A stretch of 64,000 nucleotides of DNA, taken from NCBI RefSeq assembly GCF_002754315.1, contig NZ_PEFE01000001.1:1736001-1800000 (forward strand), read 5' to 3'. Every line of letters begins with the position of its first letter. The stretch's first letter is position 1. This document shows, piece by piece, positions 10,241-20,046 of this stretch. This DNA is from Flavobacterium sp. 11. Lineage in GTDB: Bacteria; Bacteroidota; Bacteroidia; Flavobacteriales; Flavobacteriaceae. The translations under genes were made by a program, and so were the position numbers. The notes under the pieces were generated by a model. That model was not told the DNA's origin, did not search any database, and worked only from the letters and a program-made list of their open reading frames with translations.

Positions 10241-11194
10241 ATGTCAGACGTAGCAGCAATACATAACTTGGTTCAAAAAAGGAATGAGCTAAAAACGGAG
10301 ATAGCAAAAATCATTGTAGGTCAGAATGATGTGGTAGATCAAATTTTGCTTTGTATATTTTCTGGCGGGCATGCATTATTGGTAGGAGTTCCAGGATTGG
10401 CCAAAACATTGATGGTAAACACGCTTGCGCAAGCATTAGGACTTGATTTCAAAAGAATTCAGTTTACTCCGGATTTGATGCCTTCAGATATACTTGGAAG
10501 TGAAATACTAGATGAAAATCGTCATTTTAAATTTATAAAAGGGCCTATTTTTTCCAATATTATTCTGGCCGACGAGATAAACAGAACGCCGCCAAAAACT
10601 CAGGCTGCTTTGTTGGAAGCGATGCAGGAGCGTTCGGTTACTATTGCAGGTGAAAACTATAAATTAGATTTGCCTTATTTTGTTTTGGCAACACAAAATC
10701 CAATTGAGCAGGAAGGAACGTATCCTTTGCCCGAAGCTCAGTTAGACCGTTTCATGTTTGCCATAAAATTAGAATATCCTTCTTTTTTAGAAGAAGTTCA
10801 AGTAGTTAAGCAAACTACTTCTGATATAAAAAACACTATAAATCCATTATTTACTGCTCAAGAAATAATTGATTTTCAACAATTAATCCGTAGAATACCA
10901 GTTGCAGATAATGTAATTGAGTATGCAGTGACATTGGTCAGTAAAACAAGACCGGATAATCCGCTATCTAATGAGTTTGTGAAAAATTATTTAGATTGGG
11001 GAGCTGGACCTAGGGCTTCACAAAATTTGATTTTAGCTGCCAAGGCAAATGCTGCTTTTAATGGTAAATTTTCTCCGGATATTGAAGATGTGAAAGCTGT
11101 GGCTACCGGAATTTTACGCCATAGAATTATTAAAAATTATAAAGCTGATGCCGAAGGAATTACTGAAGAAGCTATTATTCAGAAGCTGATGTAA
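10241..11194 (+). CDS. MoxR-family AAA ATPase
   Basis: A 317-residue cytosolic ATPase of the MoxR group, which acts as a chaperone or regulator for partner proteins (often VWA-domain proteins). Walker A is GVPGLAKT (about residues 47-54), Walker B is ILADEINR (about 108-115), and the typical TQNPIEQEGTYPLPEAQLDRF stretch with the arginine finger follows. The C-terminal lid domain is present (GPRASQNLILAAKANA, HRII). Family members usually sit next to DUF58/VWA genes. Here a terminator follows directly and no such partner is adjacent, so its client cannot be read from context. Confidence 0.93.
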   Translation: MSDVAAIHNLVQKRNELKTEIAKIIVGQNDVVDQILLCIFSGGHALLVGVPGLAKTLMVNTLAQALGLDFKRIQFTPDLMPSDILGSEILDENRHFKFIKGPIFSNIILADEINRTPPKTQAALLEAMQERSVTIAGENYKLDLPYFVLATQNPIEQEGTYPLPEAQLDRFMFAIKLEYPSFLEEVQVVKQTTSDIKNTINPLFTAQEIIDFQQLIRRIPVADNVIEYAVTLVSKTRPDNPLSNEFVKNYLDWGAGPRASQNLILAAKANAAFNGKFSPDIEDVKAVATGILRHRIIKNYKADAEGITEEAIIQKLM

Positions 11195-11212
11195 TAATTT
11201 TTAATATTGAGA

Positions 11213-11255
11213 AAAAAGCCAAACAAATTTCTAAAATCTGTTTGGCTTTTTTGTT
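11213..11255 (+). terminator. Terminator after the MoxR gene
   Basis: AAAAGCCAAACA pairs with TGTTTGGCTTTT around a loop of about 13 nt, followed by T6. Confidence 0.85.
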
Positions 11256-11591
11256 TTCACTTAATAGTACAGTTTGACCAAAAAGAGCGTTTGAAAACAC
11301 AACTACAACGTTATAAGTGATAATTTAGAAAGGTTCTTAGCTGAAAACGGTGTAAAATCTCGCTCCCTAAGTATCGTTAAATTTCAACTTTCTCAAAGAA
11401 AAGATTTTAAATTGTTGATAATTCATTATTTTAATTTAAAATTGAATTTTTGACAATAAAAAGTAGTGAAACTCTTTATTTTGTAATAATAATTTTTGAA
11501 AAAGCTACATCTATTATATTTTTTTTAATTCTCGGCATTAATTCCTAAATTTGCGTACAAAAAATAAAAATACCAAGAAAAGACTTCTATT
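11256..11591. other. Intergenic region upstream of acnB
   Basis: About 335 nt with no ORF or RNA gene that I can support. The only signal I see is the -7 element at 11546-11553. Confidence 0.5.
11546..11553 (+). promoter_or_regulatory. -7 element (TAAATTTG) of acnB
   Basis: A perfect TAnnTTTG match followed by CG, 38 nt upstream of the ATG. The expected -33 region is a T-run without a clean TTG. Confidence 0.5.
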
Positions 11592-14363
11592 ATGAATACT
11601 TATAAGGATTACATTCAAGAAATTGAAGAACGAAAAGGCCAGGGACTTAACCCAAAGCCAATTGATGGAGCCGAATTATTAAGCGAAATCATTGAACAAA
11701 TTAAAGATTTGAATAACGAGTACAGAGAGGATTCTCTTAAATTCTTTATTTACAATGTTGTTCCAGGAACTACTCCTGCAGCTAATGTGAAAGCTAAGTT
11801 TTTAAAGGAAATCGTTTTAGGTCAATCAGTAGTTGCTGAAATTACGCCTGCTTTTGCTTTAGAGTTATTATCACATATGAAAGGTGGAACTTCTATAGCC
11901 GTTTTACTTGATTTAGCTTTAGGTGATGATGTTGCTATTACAAAAGATGCTGCAGCTGTTTTAAAAACACAAGTTTATCTTTATGAAGCAGATACAGATC
12001 GTTTAGCTGAGGCTTTCAAAAACGGTAACGAAATTGCCAAGGATATTCTAGAAAGCTATGCTAAGGCAGAGTTCTTTACTAAATTACCTGAAATTGCAGA
12101 AGAAATTAAGGTAATTACTTTTATTGCAGGTGAAGGAGATATTTCAACAGATTTACTTTCTCCAGGAAACCAAGCGCACTCTCGTTCAGATCGTGAATTG
12201 CACGGTAAATGCTTAATTTCTCCAGAAGCACAAGCTGAAATCAAAGCGTTAGCAGAAGCGAATCCTGATAAGAGCGTGATGTTAATCGCTGAAAAAGGTA
12301 CTATGGGTGTGGGATCTTCAAGAATGTCAGGTGTAAACAACGTGGCACTTTGGAGTGGTAAACAAGCTAGTCCTTATGTTCCATTTATTAATATTGCTCC
12401 AATCGTTGCAGGAACAAACGGTATTTCTCCAATTTTCCTAACAACTGTTGATGTTACTGGTGGTATAGGTTTGGACCTTAAAAACTGGGTAAAAAAATTA
12501 GATGAAAATGGTAACCCTATTCGTAATGAAAGTGGTGATCCTATTCTTGAGGAAGTGTATTCTGTTGCTACTGGTACGGTTCTTACAATCAATACAAAGA
12601 CAAAGAAATTGTATAGTGGAGATAAAGAATTGATAGATATTTCTAAAGCATTCACTCCTCAGAAAATTGAATTTATAAAAGCGGGAGGTTCTTATGCAAT
12701 TGTGTTTGGAAAAAAATTACAAACATTTGCATCAAAAACTCTTGGTATTGCTATTGTACCTGTATATGCTCCGTCAAAAGAAGTTTCTATTGAAGGGCAG
12801 GGTCTTACTGCAGTAGAAAAAATATTTAATAAAAATGCGGTTGGAACAACTCCAGGTAAAGTGTTACACGCTGGTTCTGATGTTCGTGTTACCGTAAATA
12901 TTGTTGGTTCACAAGATACAACTGGTTTGATGACCTCTCAGGAATTAGAGTCTATGGCTGCAACTGTGATTTCTCCAATTGTTGACGGTGCTTACCAATC
13001 AGGTTGTCATACTGCTTCAGTTTGGGACAATAAATCTAAGGCAAATATTCCTAGATTAATGAAATTTATGAATGACTTCGGTTTGATCACGGCTCGTGAT
13101 CCGAAAGGCGTTTATCATTCCATGACGGATGTAATTCATAAAGTACTTAATGATATTACTGTAAACGAATGGGCTATCATCATTGGTGGTGACTCTCATA
13201 CCAGAATGTCAAAAGGTGTTGCTTTTGGTGCTGACTCAGGAACAGTTGCTTTGGCTTTGGCTACAGGTGAAGCTTCAATGCCAATTCCAGAATCTGTGAA
13301 GGTGACTTTCAAAGGAGATATGAAAGGATACATGGATTTCCGTGACGTGGTTCATGCTACACAATCTCAAATGCTTAAAACATTTGGTGGAGAGAATGTA
13401 TTCCAAGGAAGAATTATTGAGGTTCACTTAGGAACGCTGAATGCAGATCAAGCATTTACTTTTACGGATTGGACTGCAGAAATGAAAGCAAAAGCTTCTA
13501 TCTGTATTTCTGAAGATTATACCTTGATTGAATCTCTTGAGATGGCAAAAGGTAGAATTCAGATCATGATTGATAAGGGAATGGATAATAAAAATCAAGT
13601 ACTGAAAGGATTGATTGCTATAGCTGATAAGAGAATTGCCGAGATTATTTCAGGAGAGAAACCAGCGCTAAGACCGGATGCAAACGCTAAGTATTACGCT
13701 GAAGTTGTTGTAGATCTTGACGTGATTGCTGAGCCAATGATTGCAGATCCTGATGTGAATAATGCTGATGTTTCTAAAAGATACACACACGATACTATTA
13801 GACCATTATCTTTCTATGGAGGGGTTAAAAAAGTAGATCTTGGATTTATTGGATCTTGTATGGTTCATAAGGGTGATATGAAAATTCTAGCTCATATGCT
13901 TAAGAACATTGATGAGCAAGAAGGTAAAGTAGAATTCAAAGCGCCACTAGTTGTAGCTCCGCCTACTTATAATATTGTTGATGAATTAAAAGCAGAAGGT
14001 GACTGGGAAATTTTACAAAAATATTCTGGTTTCGAATTTGACGATAATGTTCCTAAAGCTGCAGCACGTACATCATATGAAAATATGTTATATCTAGAGC
14101 GTCCAGGTTGTAACCTTTGTATGGGTAACCAGGAAAAAGCTGCTAAAGGAGATACCGTTATGGCAACATCTACGCGTCTTTTCCAAGGAAGAGTTGTAGA
14201 AGATACTGAAGGTAAAAAAGGAGAGTCTTTACTTTCTTCTACTCCAGTTGTAGTTTTATCTACAATCCTTGGTAGAACTCCAACAATAGAAGAATATAAA
14301 ACGGCGGTAGAAGGTATTAATCTAACCAAGTTTGCACCTTCTCATAAGTTATTAGTTAAATAA
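11592..14363 (+). CDS. acnB: Aconitate hydratase B
   Basis: A 923-residue [4Fe-4S] enzyme that interconverts citrate and isocitrate in the TCA cycle; the AcnB family can also act on 2-methylcitrate. The family hallmarks are an N-terminal HEAT-like and swivel region followed by the catalytic core. The cluster ligands are visible as C756 (GSCMVHKG) and C840/C843 (RPGCNLCMGNQ). The length is somewhat longer than E. coli AcnB (865), with an insertion around KNWVKKLDENGNPIRN and KAFTPQKIEF. A terminator separates it from the second aconitase at 14484, so the two are probably separately controlled. Confidence 0.96.
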   Translation: MNTYKDYIQEIEERKGQGLNPKPIDGAELLSEIIEQIKDLNNEYREDSLKFFIYNVVPGTTPAANVKAKFLKEIVLGQSVVAEITPAFALELLSHMKGGTSIAVLLDLALGDDVAITKDAAAVLKTQVYLYEADTDRLAEAFKNGNEIAKDILESYAKAEFFTKLPEIAEEIKVITFIAGEGDISTDLLSPGNQAHSRSDRELHGKCLISPEAQAEIKALAEANPDKSVMLIAEKGTMGVGSSRMSGVNNVALWSGKQASPYVPFINIAPIVAGTNGISPIFLTTVDVTGGIGLDLKNWVKKLDENGNPIRNESGDPILEEVYSVATGTVLTINTKTKKLYSGDKELIDISKAFTPQKIEFIKAGGSYAIVFGKKLQTFASKTLGIAIVPVYAPSKEVSIEGQGLTAVEKIFNKNAVGTTPGKVLHAGSDVRVTVNIVGSQDTTGLMTSQELESMAATVISPIVDGAYQSGCHTASVWDNKSKANIPRLMKFMNDFGLITARDPKGVYHSMTDVIHKVLNDITVNEWAIIIGGDSHTRMSKGVAFGADSGTVALALATGEASMPIPESVKVTFKGDMKGYMDFRDVVHATQSQMLKTFGGENVFQGRIIEVHLGTLNADQAFTFTDWTAEMKAKASICISEDYTLIESLEMAKGRIQIMIDKGMDNKNQVLKGLIAIADKRIAEIISGEKPALRPDANAKYYAEVVVDLDVIAEPMIADPDVNNADVSKRYTHDTIRPLSFYGGVKKVDLGFIGSCMVHKGDMKILAHMLKNIDEQEGKVEFKAPLVVAPPTYNIVDELKAEGDWEILQKYSGFEFDDNVPKAAARTSYENMLYLERPGCNLCMGNQEKAAKGDTVMATSTRLFQGRVVEDTEGKKGESLLSSTPVVVLSTILGRTPTIEEYKTAVEGINLTKFAPSHKLLVK

Positions 14364-14389
14364 TTCACATAATTAGTTAATTATAATTT

Positions 14390-14422
14390 AAAAGCCTGAG
14401 TCATTAGACTCAGGCTTTTTTT
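14390..14422 (+). terminator. Terminator after acnB
   Basis: AAAAGCCTGAGTC pairs perfectly with GACTCAGGCTTTT around a 4-nt loop, followed by a T run. Confidence 0.9.
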
Positions 14423-14483
14423 ATACTCTATTTTTTTGTATCTTGTGATGTATAAATAGAATAACAAAAAACACCTATATATT

Positions 14484-16751
14484 ATGGCTTTTGATATTGA
14501 AATGATTAAAAAAGTGTACGACAACATGACAACTCGTGTTGATAAGGCACGCGAAATAGTTGGCCGTCCGCTTACTTTAACAGAGAAAATTTTGTACAAT
14601 CACCTTTGGGATGGAATGCCATCAACTGCTTTTGGAAGAGGTGTTGATTATGTGGATTTTGCCCCGGATAGAGTTGCTTGTCAAGATGCAACGGCTCAAA
14701 TGGCATTGTTGCAATTTATGCACGCTGGTAAAAAGAAAGTTGCAGTTCCTACAACGGTGCATTGTGATCACTTGATTTTGGCTAAAAATGGAGCTGAATT
14801 TGATTTAGCTGCAGCAAATACACAATCCAAAGAAGTTTTTGACTTCCTTTCTTCAGTGTCTGATAAATACGGAATTGGTTTCTGGAAACCAGGTTCGGGA
14901 ATTATTCACCAAATCGTTTTGGAGAATTATGCCTTCCCCGGAGGTTTAATGATTGGTACCGATTCACATACTGTAAATGCAGGTGGATTAGGAATGTTGG
15001 CTATTGGTGTTGGTGGAGCTGACGCTGTAGATGTAATGTCAGGAATGTCATGGGAATTAAAATTTCCAAAATTAATAGGTGTAAAATTAACTGGAAAACT
15101 TTCCGGTTGGACTGCACCAAAAGATGTAATCCTTAAAGTAGCTGATATTCTTACTGTAAAAGGTGGAACAGGAGCTATCGTTGAATATTTTGGAGAAGGA
15201 GCTACTTCAATGTCATGTACTGGAAAAGGAACTATTTGTAATATGGGTGCCGAAATTGGTGCTACCACTTCAACATTTGGTTATGACGAGTCCATGAGAA
15301 GATATCTTTCTGCAACAGGTCGTCAAGATGTAGTAGATGCTGCTGATAAGGTAGCGTCTTATTTAACTGCTGATCCAGAAGTGTATTCAAACCCGGAAAC
15401 ATATTTTGACCAAGTAATCGAAATTAATCTTTCTGAATTAGAACCACATATTAATGGCCCTTTTACTCCGGACCGTGGTACGCCAGTTTCTCAAATGAAA
15501 GCTGAAGCTGCTGCAAACGGATGGCCAATTAAAGTAGAATGGGGATTAATCGGTTCTTGTACCAACTCTTCTTACGAAGATATGGCTCGCGCTGCATCTA
15601 TCGTAAATCAAGCCGTTGAATTAGGAATCAGCCCAAAAGCTGAATTTGGTATCAATCCAGGTTCGGAGCAAATTAGGTATACTATCGAAAGAGATGGAAT
15701 TATCGCTACTTTCGAAAAAATGGGAACCAAAGTATTTACTAATGCTTGTGGACCATGTATTGGACAATGGGATAGAGCAGGAGCAGATAAAGGAGAAAAA
15801 AACACAATCGTTCACTCTTTCAACCGTAACTTCTCCAAACGTGCCGATGGTAACCCAAACACACACGCTTTTGTAACATCTCCAGAAATGGTTGCTGCTT
15901 TAGCAATTTCAGGTCGTTTGGATTTCAATCCTATTACTGATACTTTAATCAACGATAACGGAGAAGAAGTAAAACTAACCGCTCCTTATGGTGATGAATT
16001 GCCTAAAAAAGGATTTGCAGTAGAAGATGCAGGTTTTCAAGCACCAGCAGCTGATGGATCAGGTGTTCAAATCCTAGTTAGCGAAACTTCAGATCGTTTG
16101 CAATTATTGGCACCATTCCAACCTTGGGATGGTAAAAATATTACTGGAGCTAAATTATTGATTAAGGCTTTCGGAAAATGTACTACAGATCACATCTCTA
16201 TGGCTGGTCCATGGTTGCGTTTCCGCGGTCACTTAGATAACATTTCTAACAATATGTTGATTGGAGCAGTTAATGCTTTTACAGAAAAAACCAATTCGGT
16301 AAAAAATCAATTAACGGGTACCTATGATGCCGTTCCTGCAGTTGCACGTGCATATAAAGCAGCTGGAGTTCCATCTATTGTTGTGGGAGATCACAATTAT
16401 GGAGAAGGTTCTTCTCGTGAGCATGCAGCTATGGAGCCTCGTTTCTTAGGAGTTCAAGCAGTATTAGTAAAATCATTTGCTCGTATCCACGAAACAAACC
16501 TTAAAAAACAAGGGCTTTTAGGATTAACATTTGCTAACGAAGCAGATTACGATAAAATCCAGGAAGATGACACCATCAACTTCACAGATTTAGTAGATTT
16601 TGCTCCAGGAAAGCCATTAACTCTAGAATTCGTTCACGCAGATGGAACCAAAGATATTATCTTGGCAAACCATACCTATAACGAAGGGCAAATTGGCTGG
16701 TTTGTAGCTGGTTCAGCATTAAACTTAATTGCTGCTGCCAGTAACGCATAA
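14484..16751 (+). CDS. Aconitate hydratase, mitochondrial-like type
   Basis: A second, unrelated-length aconitase of 755 residues. Its architecture is that of mitochondrial aconitase, not AcnA/IRP (about 890) or AcnB. Cluster ligands are C359 ([14 protein letters not shown]) and C422/C425 ([11 protein letters not shown]). The C-terminal swivel domain has [15 protein letters not shown] with the catalytic serine region. It starts 120 nt after acnB, past that gene's terminator, with its own T-rich upstream region. The neighbouring acnB raises the question of division of labour, for example citrate versus 2-methylcitrate or stress versus growth. That is inference only. Confidence 0.95.
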   Translation: MAFDIEMIKKVYDNMTTRVDKAREIVGRPLTLTEKILYNHLWDGMPSTAFGRGVDYVDFAPDRVACQDATAQMALLQFMHAGKKKVAVPTTVHCDHLILAKNGAEFDLAAANTQSKEVFDFLSSVSDKYGIGFWKPGSGIIHQIVLENYAFPGGLMIGTDSHTVNAGGLGMLAIGVGGADAVDVMSGMSWELKFPKLIGVKLTGKLSGWTAPKDVILKVADILTVKGGTGAIVEYFGEGATSMSCTGKGTICNMGAEIGATTSTFGYDESMRRYLSATGRQDVVDAADKVASYLTADPEVYSNPETYFDQVIEINLSELEPHINGPFTPDRGTPVSQMKAEAAANGWPIKVEWGLIGSCTNSSYEDMARAASIVNQAVELGISPKAEFGINPGSEQIRYTIERDGIIATFEKMGTKVFTNACGPCIGQWDRAGADKGEKNTIVHSFNRNFSKRADGNPNTHAFVTSPEMVAALAISGRLDFNPITDTLINDNGEEVKLTAPYGDELPKKGFAVEDAGFQAPAADGSGVQILVSETSDRLQLLAPFQPWDGKNITGAKLLIKAFGKCTTDHISMAGPWLRFRGHLDNISNNMLIGAVNAFTEKTNSVKNQLTGTYDAVPAVARAYKAAGVPSIVVGDHNYGEGSSREHAAMEPRFLGVQAVLVKSFARIHETNLKKQGLLGLTFANEADYDKIQEDDTINFTDLVDFAPGKPLTLEFVHADGTKDIILANHTYNEGQIGWFVAGSALNLIAAASNA

Positions 16752-16773
16752 GTAAATTAAAACATTTATATTC

Positions 16774-16806
16774 AAAACTCTCAAGGAAACTTGGGAGTTT
16801 TTTTGT
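16774..16806 (+). terminator. Terminator after the second aconitase
   Basis: AACTCTCAAG pairs with CTTGGGAGTT (one wobble) around GAAA, followed by T7. Confidence 0.85.
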
Positions 16807-16914
16807 TTTATGGTTTTTTTCAGAAGAACAATATTCGCTTTCTAATGACATGTTAATTTAAGTTAAAGTATTGGTAATGAGTATTTTATTAGCAATACGG
16901 ATTGTGTTATTTTG

Positions 16915-16922
16915 TATCTTTA
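16915..16922 (+). promoter_or_regulatory. Candidate -7 element (TATCTTTA)
   Basis: One mismatch from TAnnTTTG, 28 nt before the ATG at 16951. The same TATCTTTAG variant occurs just upstream of the genes at 36171 and 50977. Confidence 0.35.
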
Positions 16923-16950
16923 GTTACTATTAATCTTAAATCTTATTGCT

Positions 16951-17271
16951 ATGAGAATGTTAGTCAATGTTATCTTTCCTATTGAGCCTTTCAACTCAAT
17001 GACTAGAAATGGAACTGCTGGCGAAATCATTAGTCGAGTGATTAATGATATCAAACCAGAGAGTATTTATTTTTCTGAACAAGACGGGCATCGGGGCGCA
17101 ATTATGGTAGTTGAAGTTCCTGATGCGTCTGCAATTCCATCTATTGCTGAACCTTGGTTTTTAAATTTTGAAGCCAATTGTGAATTTAGAATAGCGATGA
17201 CTCCTGATGATTTAATGCGAGCTAACCTCTCTAAACTTGCTGAAAAGTGGAGTGATATTCATGTAGTATGA
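16951..17271 (+). CDS. Conserved small protein of unknown function
   Basis: A 106-residue soluble protein beginning MRMLVNVIFPIEPFNSMTRNG. The pattern IKPESIYFSEQDGHRGAIMVVEV, then EPWFLNFEANCEFRIAMTPDDLM, resembles a conserved alpha/beta (ferredoxin-like) family that databases sometimes label panthothenate synthetase without good reason. I recognise no catalytic motif and would not assign a function. It is monocistronic, between the aconitase terminator and its own terminator at 17292-17327. Confidence 0.75.
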   Translation: MRMLVNVIFPIEPFNSMTRNGTAGEIISRVINDIKPESIYFSEQDGHRGAIMVVEVPDASAIPSIAEPWFLNFEANCEFRIAMTPDDLMRANLSKLAEKWSDIHVV

Positions 17272-17291
17272 ACAAAACGAGAGAATTAACA

Positions 17292-17327
17292 GCGCCACTT
17301 CAAATAAAATGAGGTGGTTTTTTTTTT
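17292..17327 (+). terminator. Terminator after the 106-residue protein
   Basis: CCACTTCA pairs with TGAGGTGG (one wobble) around AATAAAA, followed by ten T. It directly abuts repeat element A. Confidence 0.8.
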
Positions 17328-17470
17328 GAGCTATTTCCCGCTGACCGTTTCAAGCTTTTTTGCGCAATTGCTTTTTTCCAAGATAAAAAAGGAGCTTCTT
17401 TTAGTCGCTCTTTTTTCCCAGGAAAAATAGGCAATTCCGCTGCAAAAGGCTTTTCACTTTCATCAGGGCT
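17328..17470 (-). repeat. Dispersed repeat element A, copy 1 (143 bp)
   Basis: The left end (17328-17359, beginning GAGCTATTTCCCGCT) and right end (17444-17470, ending GGGCT) match the ends of the element at 50091-50183 in reverse orientation: about 29/32 and 23/27 identical positions by hand alignment. Between the ends is a different core made of imperfect nested inverted repeats (outer arms 17355-17379 and 17421-17447; inner arms 17385-17395 and 17407-17416). The element lies just downstream of a terminator. Confidence 0.75.
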
Positions 17471-17968
17471 ACAAGTCATAAACCAGAATTTCAATTCCTG
17501 TTTATTGATTTCAAACAAAATTTTATTTTAAAAAAGAAAAGGGCTATAAGCCGAAAATACGGGCAAAATTCAAAAAACAAGTCGAAATTTTATTTTTTGA
17601 ACGTTAAAATTTAAAAAAAGGCTGTGTTTTTTGATTAAATCTCTTATATTAGCTTTTTTGAAAAATTAAATATTCAAAGGAGCTTTTTTGATAGTTTTTT
17701 AAATCAACCTTCTTTAGAATTTTTATTTTCAGCCCAACAATACAATAGGATTGTACGGCGTTACCATTTCACCTGCTTTTGCAATTGAAATAAAAAATCA
17801 ACTAGAATTTAAAATGAACACATTCGGAACCTCTTTTTATAAAAGAGATAAGGATTATTTTTACAATTTTTTAAATAAAAAAGTAAAAAAGCAAACCATA
17901 GCGAGATTTAATAATTATATCCCGAAATCGCTGTGTAGAATAAAAATGGGGTAAGTAATTTGAAATAA

Positions 17969-19474
17969 ATGAATATGAGTTTAAGATTAATTGTAACATT
18001 GTTTTTATTGAATAGTATCGTTCTTTTTTCTCAGGAAAATACCACGAAGCACACCATCGTAAAAGGAGAAACAATTTCTAGTATTGCTGAGAAATATGAT
18101 GTTAAACAAAGCGCTATTTTCAAATTAAATCCAAACGCAAAAAATCTATTAAAACTCAACTCCATTTTATTAATTCCTGTAGCAGCCACAAAAAAGACAA
18201 ATACTAAATCCAAGGTTGCAGCAAATTACTCCGCAAAAGAACATGAAGTACTTGCCAAAGAAACGCTTTACGGAATTGCAAAACAATACGGAATCTCCCT
18301 AAAAGAATTAAATGAACTTAATCCAACGCTAGAATCTACAGGATTAAAAATAGGTCAAAAAATTATAATTCCTGCAAACGCATCTTCAACGGAAGTAGCT
18401 GTTGCTCCTCAAGCCAAAAAGGTTTCTCAAAAACCGGAATTAGTAGTTACTCCCCAAGTAATCGAAACTGAAAAATCCACTACGGAACAAACCACGATAG
18501 AAGTTCAGCCAAAAGAATCAAAATATTCTATCGCAAGAAAATACGGAATTACGGTTAAAGAATTAGACAAAGCCAATCCAACTTTAGGTACTAAAGCACT
18601 TAGAGTGGGTCAAAAAATAACGATTCCGGGAAATGGAATACCAGTGACTGAAGTAGCAGTTGCGCCACAGCCTAACAAAGAATTACCAACTGCTGAAGCT
18701 GTAGTTATTGCAGAGCCCGTTACAATTACACCTAAAACAGAAGAGCCAGTAGTTTCTCAGCCAAAAATAGATTTGCCAAAATCAGAAGTTATAGCTGTTT
18801 CTCAACCAAATGATGCGCCAAGCGCAATCTCAGATAATATTGTTCGCGAAGTGTTGCCAAAAGAAACTAAATATGGTATTGCTAAACAATACGGAATTTC
18901 GGTTCAGGAATTAGAAAAACAAAATCCAGAAGTTAAAAACGGGCTTCGTGTAGGAGCTAAGTTGAACATTCGTGCAAATAATGTACCAGTAGAAAATAAT
19001 GCTGTAGTTAGCATTGATAGCAATAATGCAACTACAATTGAAAATACTACAATTGATTTTAACAATACATTAAAGCCTACTTTTAGTCATGATTTTCTGG
19101 ATCAATTGATAGAACGCGCTTCAGAAAACATAGGAACGAGATACCGTTCTGGAGGAACTTCAAAAGCAGGTTTTGACTGTTCCGGTTTAATGTGTACTAC
19201 TTTTGGTGCATTCGATATAAAGTTGCCAAGAACATCAAGAGAACAATCCGGTATTGGTACTAAAATAAATACTGAAGAAGCTCAAAAAGGAGATTTAATT
19301 TTCTTTAAAACGAATGGTAGAAGCCAAATTAATCATGTAGGTATGGTGGTAGAAGTTTGTGAAGGAGAAATAAAATTCATTCACTCTTCAGTGAGTAATG
19401 GAGTTATTATTTCCTCAACCAAAGAAAAATATTATGAGAAAAATTTCTCCCAAATAAATAGAGTTTTACAATAA
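17969..19474 (+). CDS. LysM x4 - NlpC/P60 peptidoglycan endopeptidase
   Basis: A secreted cell-wall hydrolase of 501 residues. A signal peptide (RLIVTLFLLNSIVLFSQ) is followed by four LysM modules at roughly residues 27-70, 91-135, 180-218 and 297-335, joined by Pro/Val/Glu-rich linkers. The linkers share the repeated phrase EVAVAPQ. The C-terminal NlpC/P60 domain (from about 380) has the catalytic Cys404 in FDCSGL, the first His in NHVGMV and a third residue in FIHSS. This predicts cleavage within peptide stems of peptidoglycan, with LysM binding the glycan. It is followed by a bidirectional terminator and has no operon partner. Confidence 0.94.
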   Translation: MNMSLRLIVTLFLLNSIVLFSQENTTKHTIVKGETISSIAEKYDVKQSAIFKLNPNAKNLLKLNSILLIPVAATKKTNTKSKVAANYSAKEHEVLAKETLYGIAKQYGISLKELNELNPTLESTGLKIGQKIIIPANASSTEVAVAPQAKKVSQKPELVVTPQVIETEKSTTEQTTIEVQPKESKYSIARKYGITVKELDKANPTLGTKALRVGQKITIPGNGIPVTEVAVAPQPNKELPTAEAVVIAEPVTITPKTEEPVVSQPKIDLPKSEVIAVSQPNDAPSAISDNIVREVLPKETKYGIAKQYGISVQELEKQNPEVKNGLRVGAKLNIRANNVPVENNAVVSIDSNNATTIENTTIDFNNTLKPTFSHDFLDQLIERASENIGTRYRSGGTSKAGFDCSGLMCTTFGAFDIKLPRTSREQSGIGTKINTEEAQKGDLIFFKTNGRSQINHVGMVVEVCEGEIKFIHSSVSNGVIISSTKEKYYEKNFSQINRVLQ

Positions 19475-19507
19475 TTCTAATTGGTAAATTTCAAAAAATA
19501 TAAGGAA

Positions 19508-19552
19508 TAAAAAAACGAAACTCCTCAGGCAACTGAGGAGTTTCGTTTTTTT
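19508..19552. terminator. Bidirectional terminator between convergent genes
   Basis: A perfect 18-bp stem (ACGAAACTCCTCAG/CTGAGGAGTTTCGT core) with a GCAA loop, flanked by A-tract and T-tract. It serves the LysM gene (+) and the VOC gene (-). Confidence 0.93.
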
Positions 19553-19563
19553 AGTTGTACAGT

Positions 19564-20022
19564 TTAGTGTTGTTCGGCACTATTTATTTCAATCCAATAG
19601 CCATCTGGATCCTGTATGTATATTTGTTTGATTCCGTCAGCTCTAACGGTGATGGTGTCAAGTTTCCCCGGCCAGTCAGAATATGTAATTTTTAAAGCTT
19701 TAAGTGCTTGAATCAATGCGTCAAAATTAGCTGATTTAAACGCAAGATGTACAGCTTTGTTTATCGTAACAGGTCCTTTAATTGTGGAAACTAAGTGTAA
19801 TTCTTTACCATCACCCAATGAAACCCAACGAATGCCTTCTTTTCGTGTAAGATTGGTAATTTCTGAAAGTTTCAAAACATTAGTATAGAAATCAACGGAG
19901 CGATCCAAGTCTTTTACTGAAAGTGCTATGTGGTCCAACTTCAAAGCATAGGTGTTGGTATTCTGGGCGCAAAGTGTTCCAGTGATTACAAATACAATTA
20001 GGAATACAGCTATTTTTTTCAT
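19564..20022 (-). CDS. Exported VOC (glyoxalase/bleomycin-resistance fold) protein
   Basis: A 152-residue protein with a signal peptide (MKKIAVFLIVFVITGTLCAQ) and one VOC module: LDHIALSVKDLDRSVDFYTNVL, then ELHLVS, KAVHLAFKS, and a C-terminal IYIQDPDGYWIEIN. The candidate metal ligands His (LDHIAL), Glu (KELHL), His (AVHLAF) and Glu (WIEIN) are present, so it may bind a metal. The substrate is unknown. Periplasmic VOC proteins are less common than cytosolic glyoxalases. It begins 24 nt downstream of the glycosyltransferase stop on the same strand, so the two are probably co-transcribed. Confidence 0.85.
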   Translation of the reverse strand: MKKIAVFLIVFVITGTLCAQNTNTYALKLDHIALSVKDLDRSVDFYTNVLKLSEITNLTRKEGIRWVSLGDGKELHLVSTIKGPVTINKAVHLAFKSANFDALIQALKALKITYSDWPGKLDTITVRADGIKQIYIQDPDGYWIEINSAEQH

Positions 20023-20046
20023 GGATAATTTGCTTTATACTTTTAA

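Larger units (their letters stand above)
17272..17968. other. 697-nt gene-poor region with a terminator and a dispersed repeat
   Basis: It holds the terminator at 17292-17327 and repeat element A at 17328-17470. About 500 nt of AT-rich DNA follow, in which I see no supported gene. Two short open frames (minus 17300-17518 and plus 17751-17954) are not convincing. A 46-codon stretch starting at ATG 17814 cannot be excluded as a gene remnant. Confidence 0.6.

Noticed and set aside
11592..16751. Tandem gene duplication of aconitase
   Set aside because: The two proteins have different domain architecture and length, and their cluster-ligand contexts differ, so they are separate families and not a recent duplication.
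17300..17518. 72-codon minus-strand open frame
   Set aside because: It lies mostly over the terminator and repeat element A. Its translation follows the repeat rather than any protein pattern.
17751..17954. 67-codon plus-strand open frame before the LysM gene
   Set aside because: It has a TTG start, a low-complexity Lys/Asn/Phe-rich product and no family resemblance. A shorter 46-codon version from ATG 17814 is equally unsupported.
18050..18990. Direct-repeat-like pattern that could suggest a CRISPR or tandem repeat
   Set aside because: It is explained by four LysM modules and their similar linkers in one protein, with irregular spacing.
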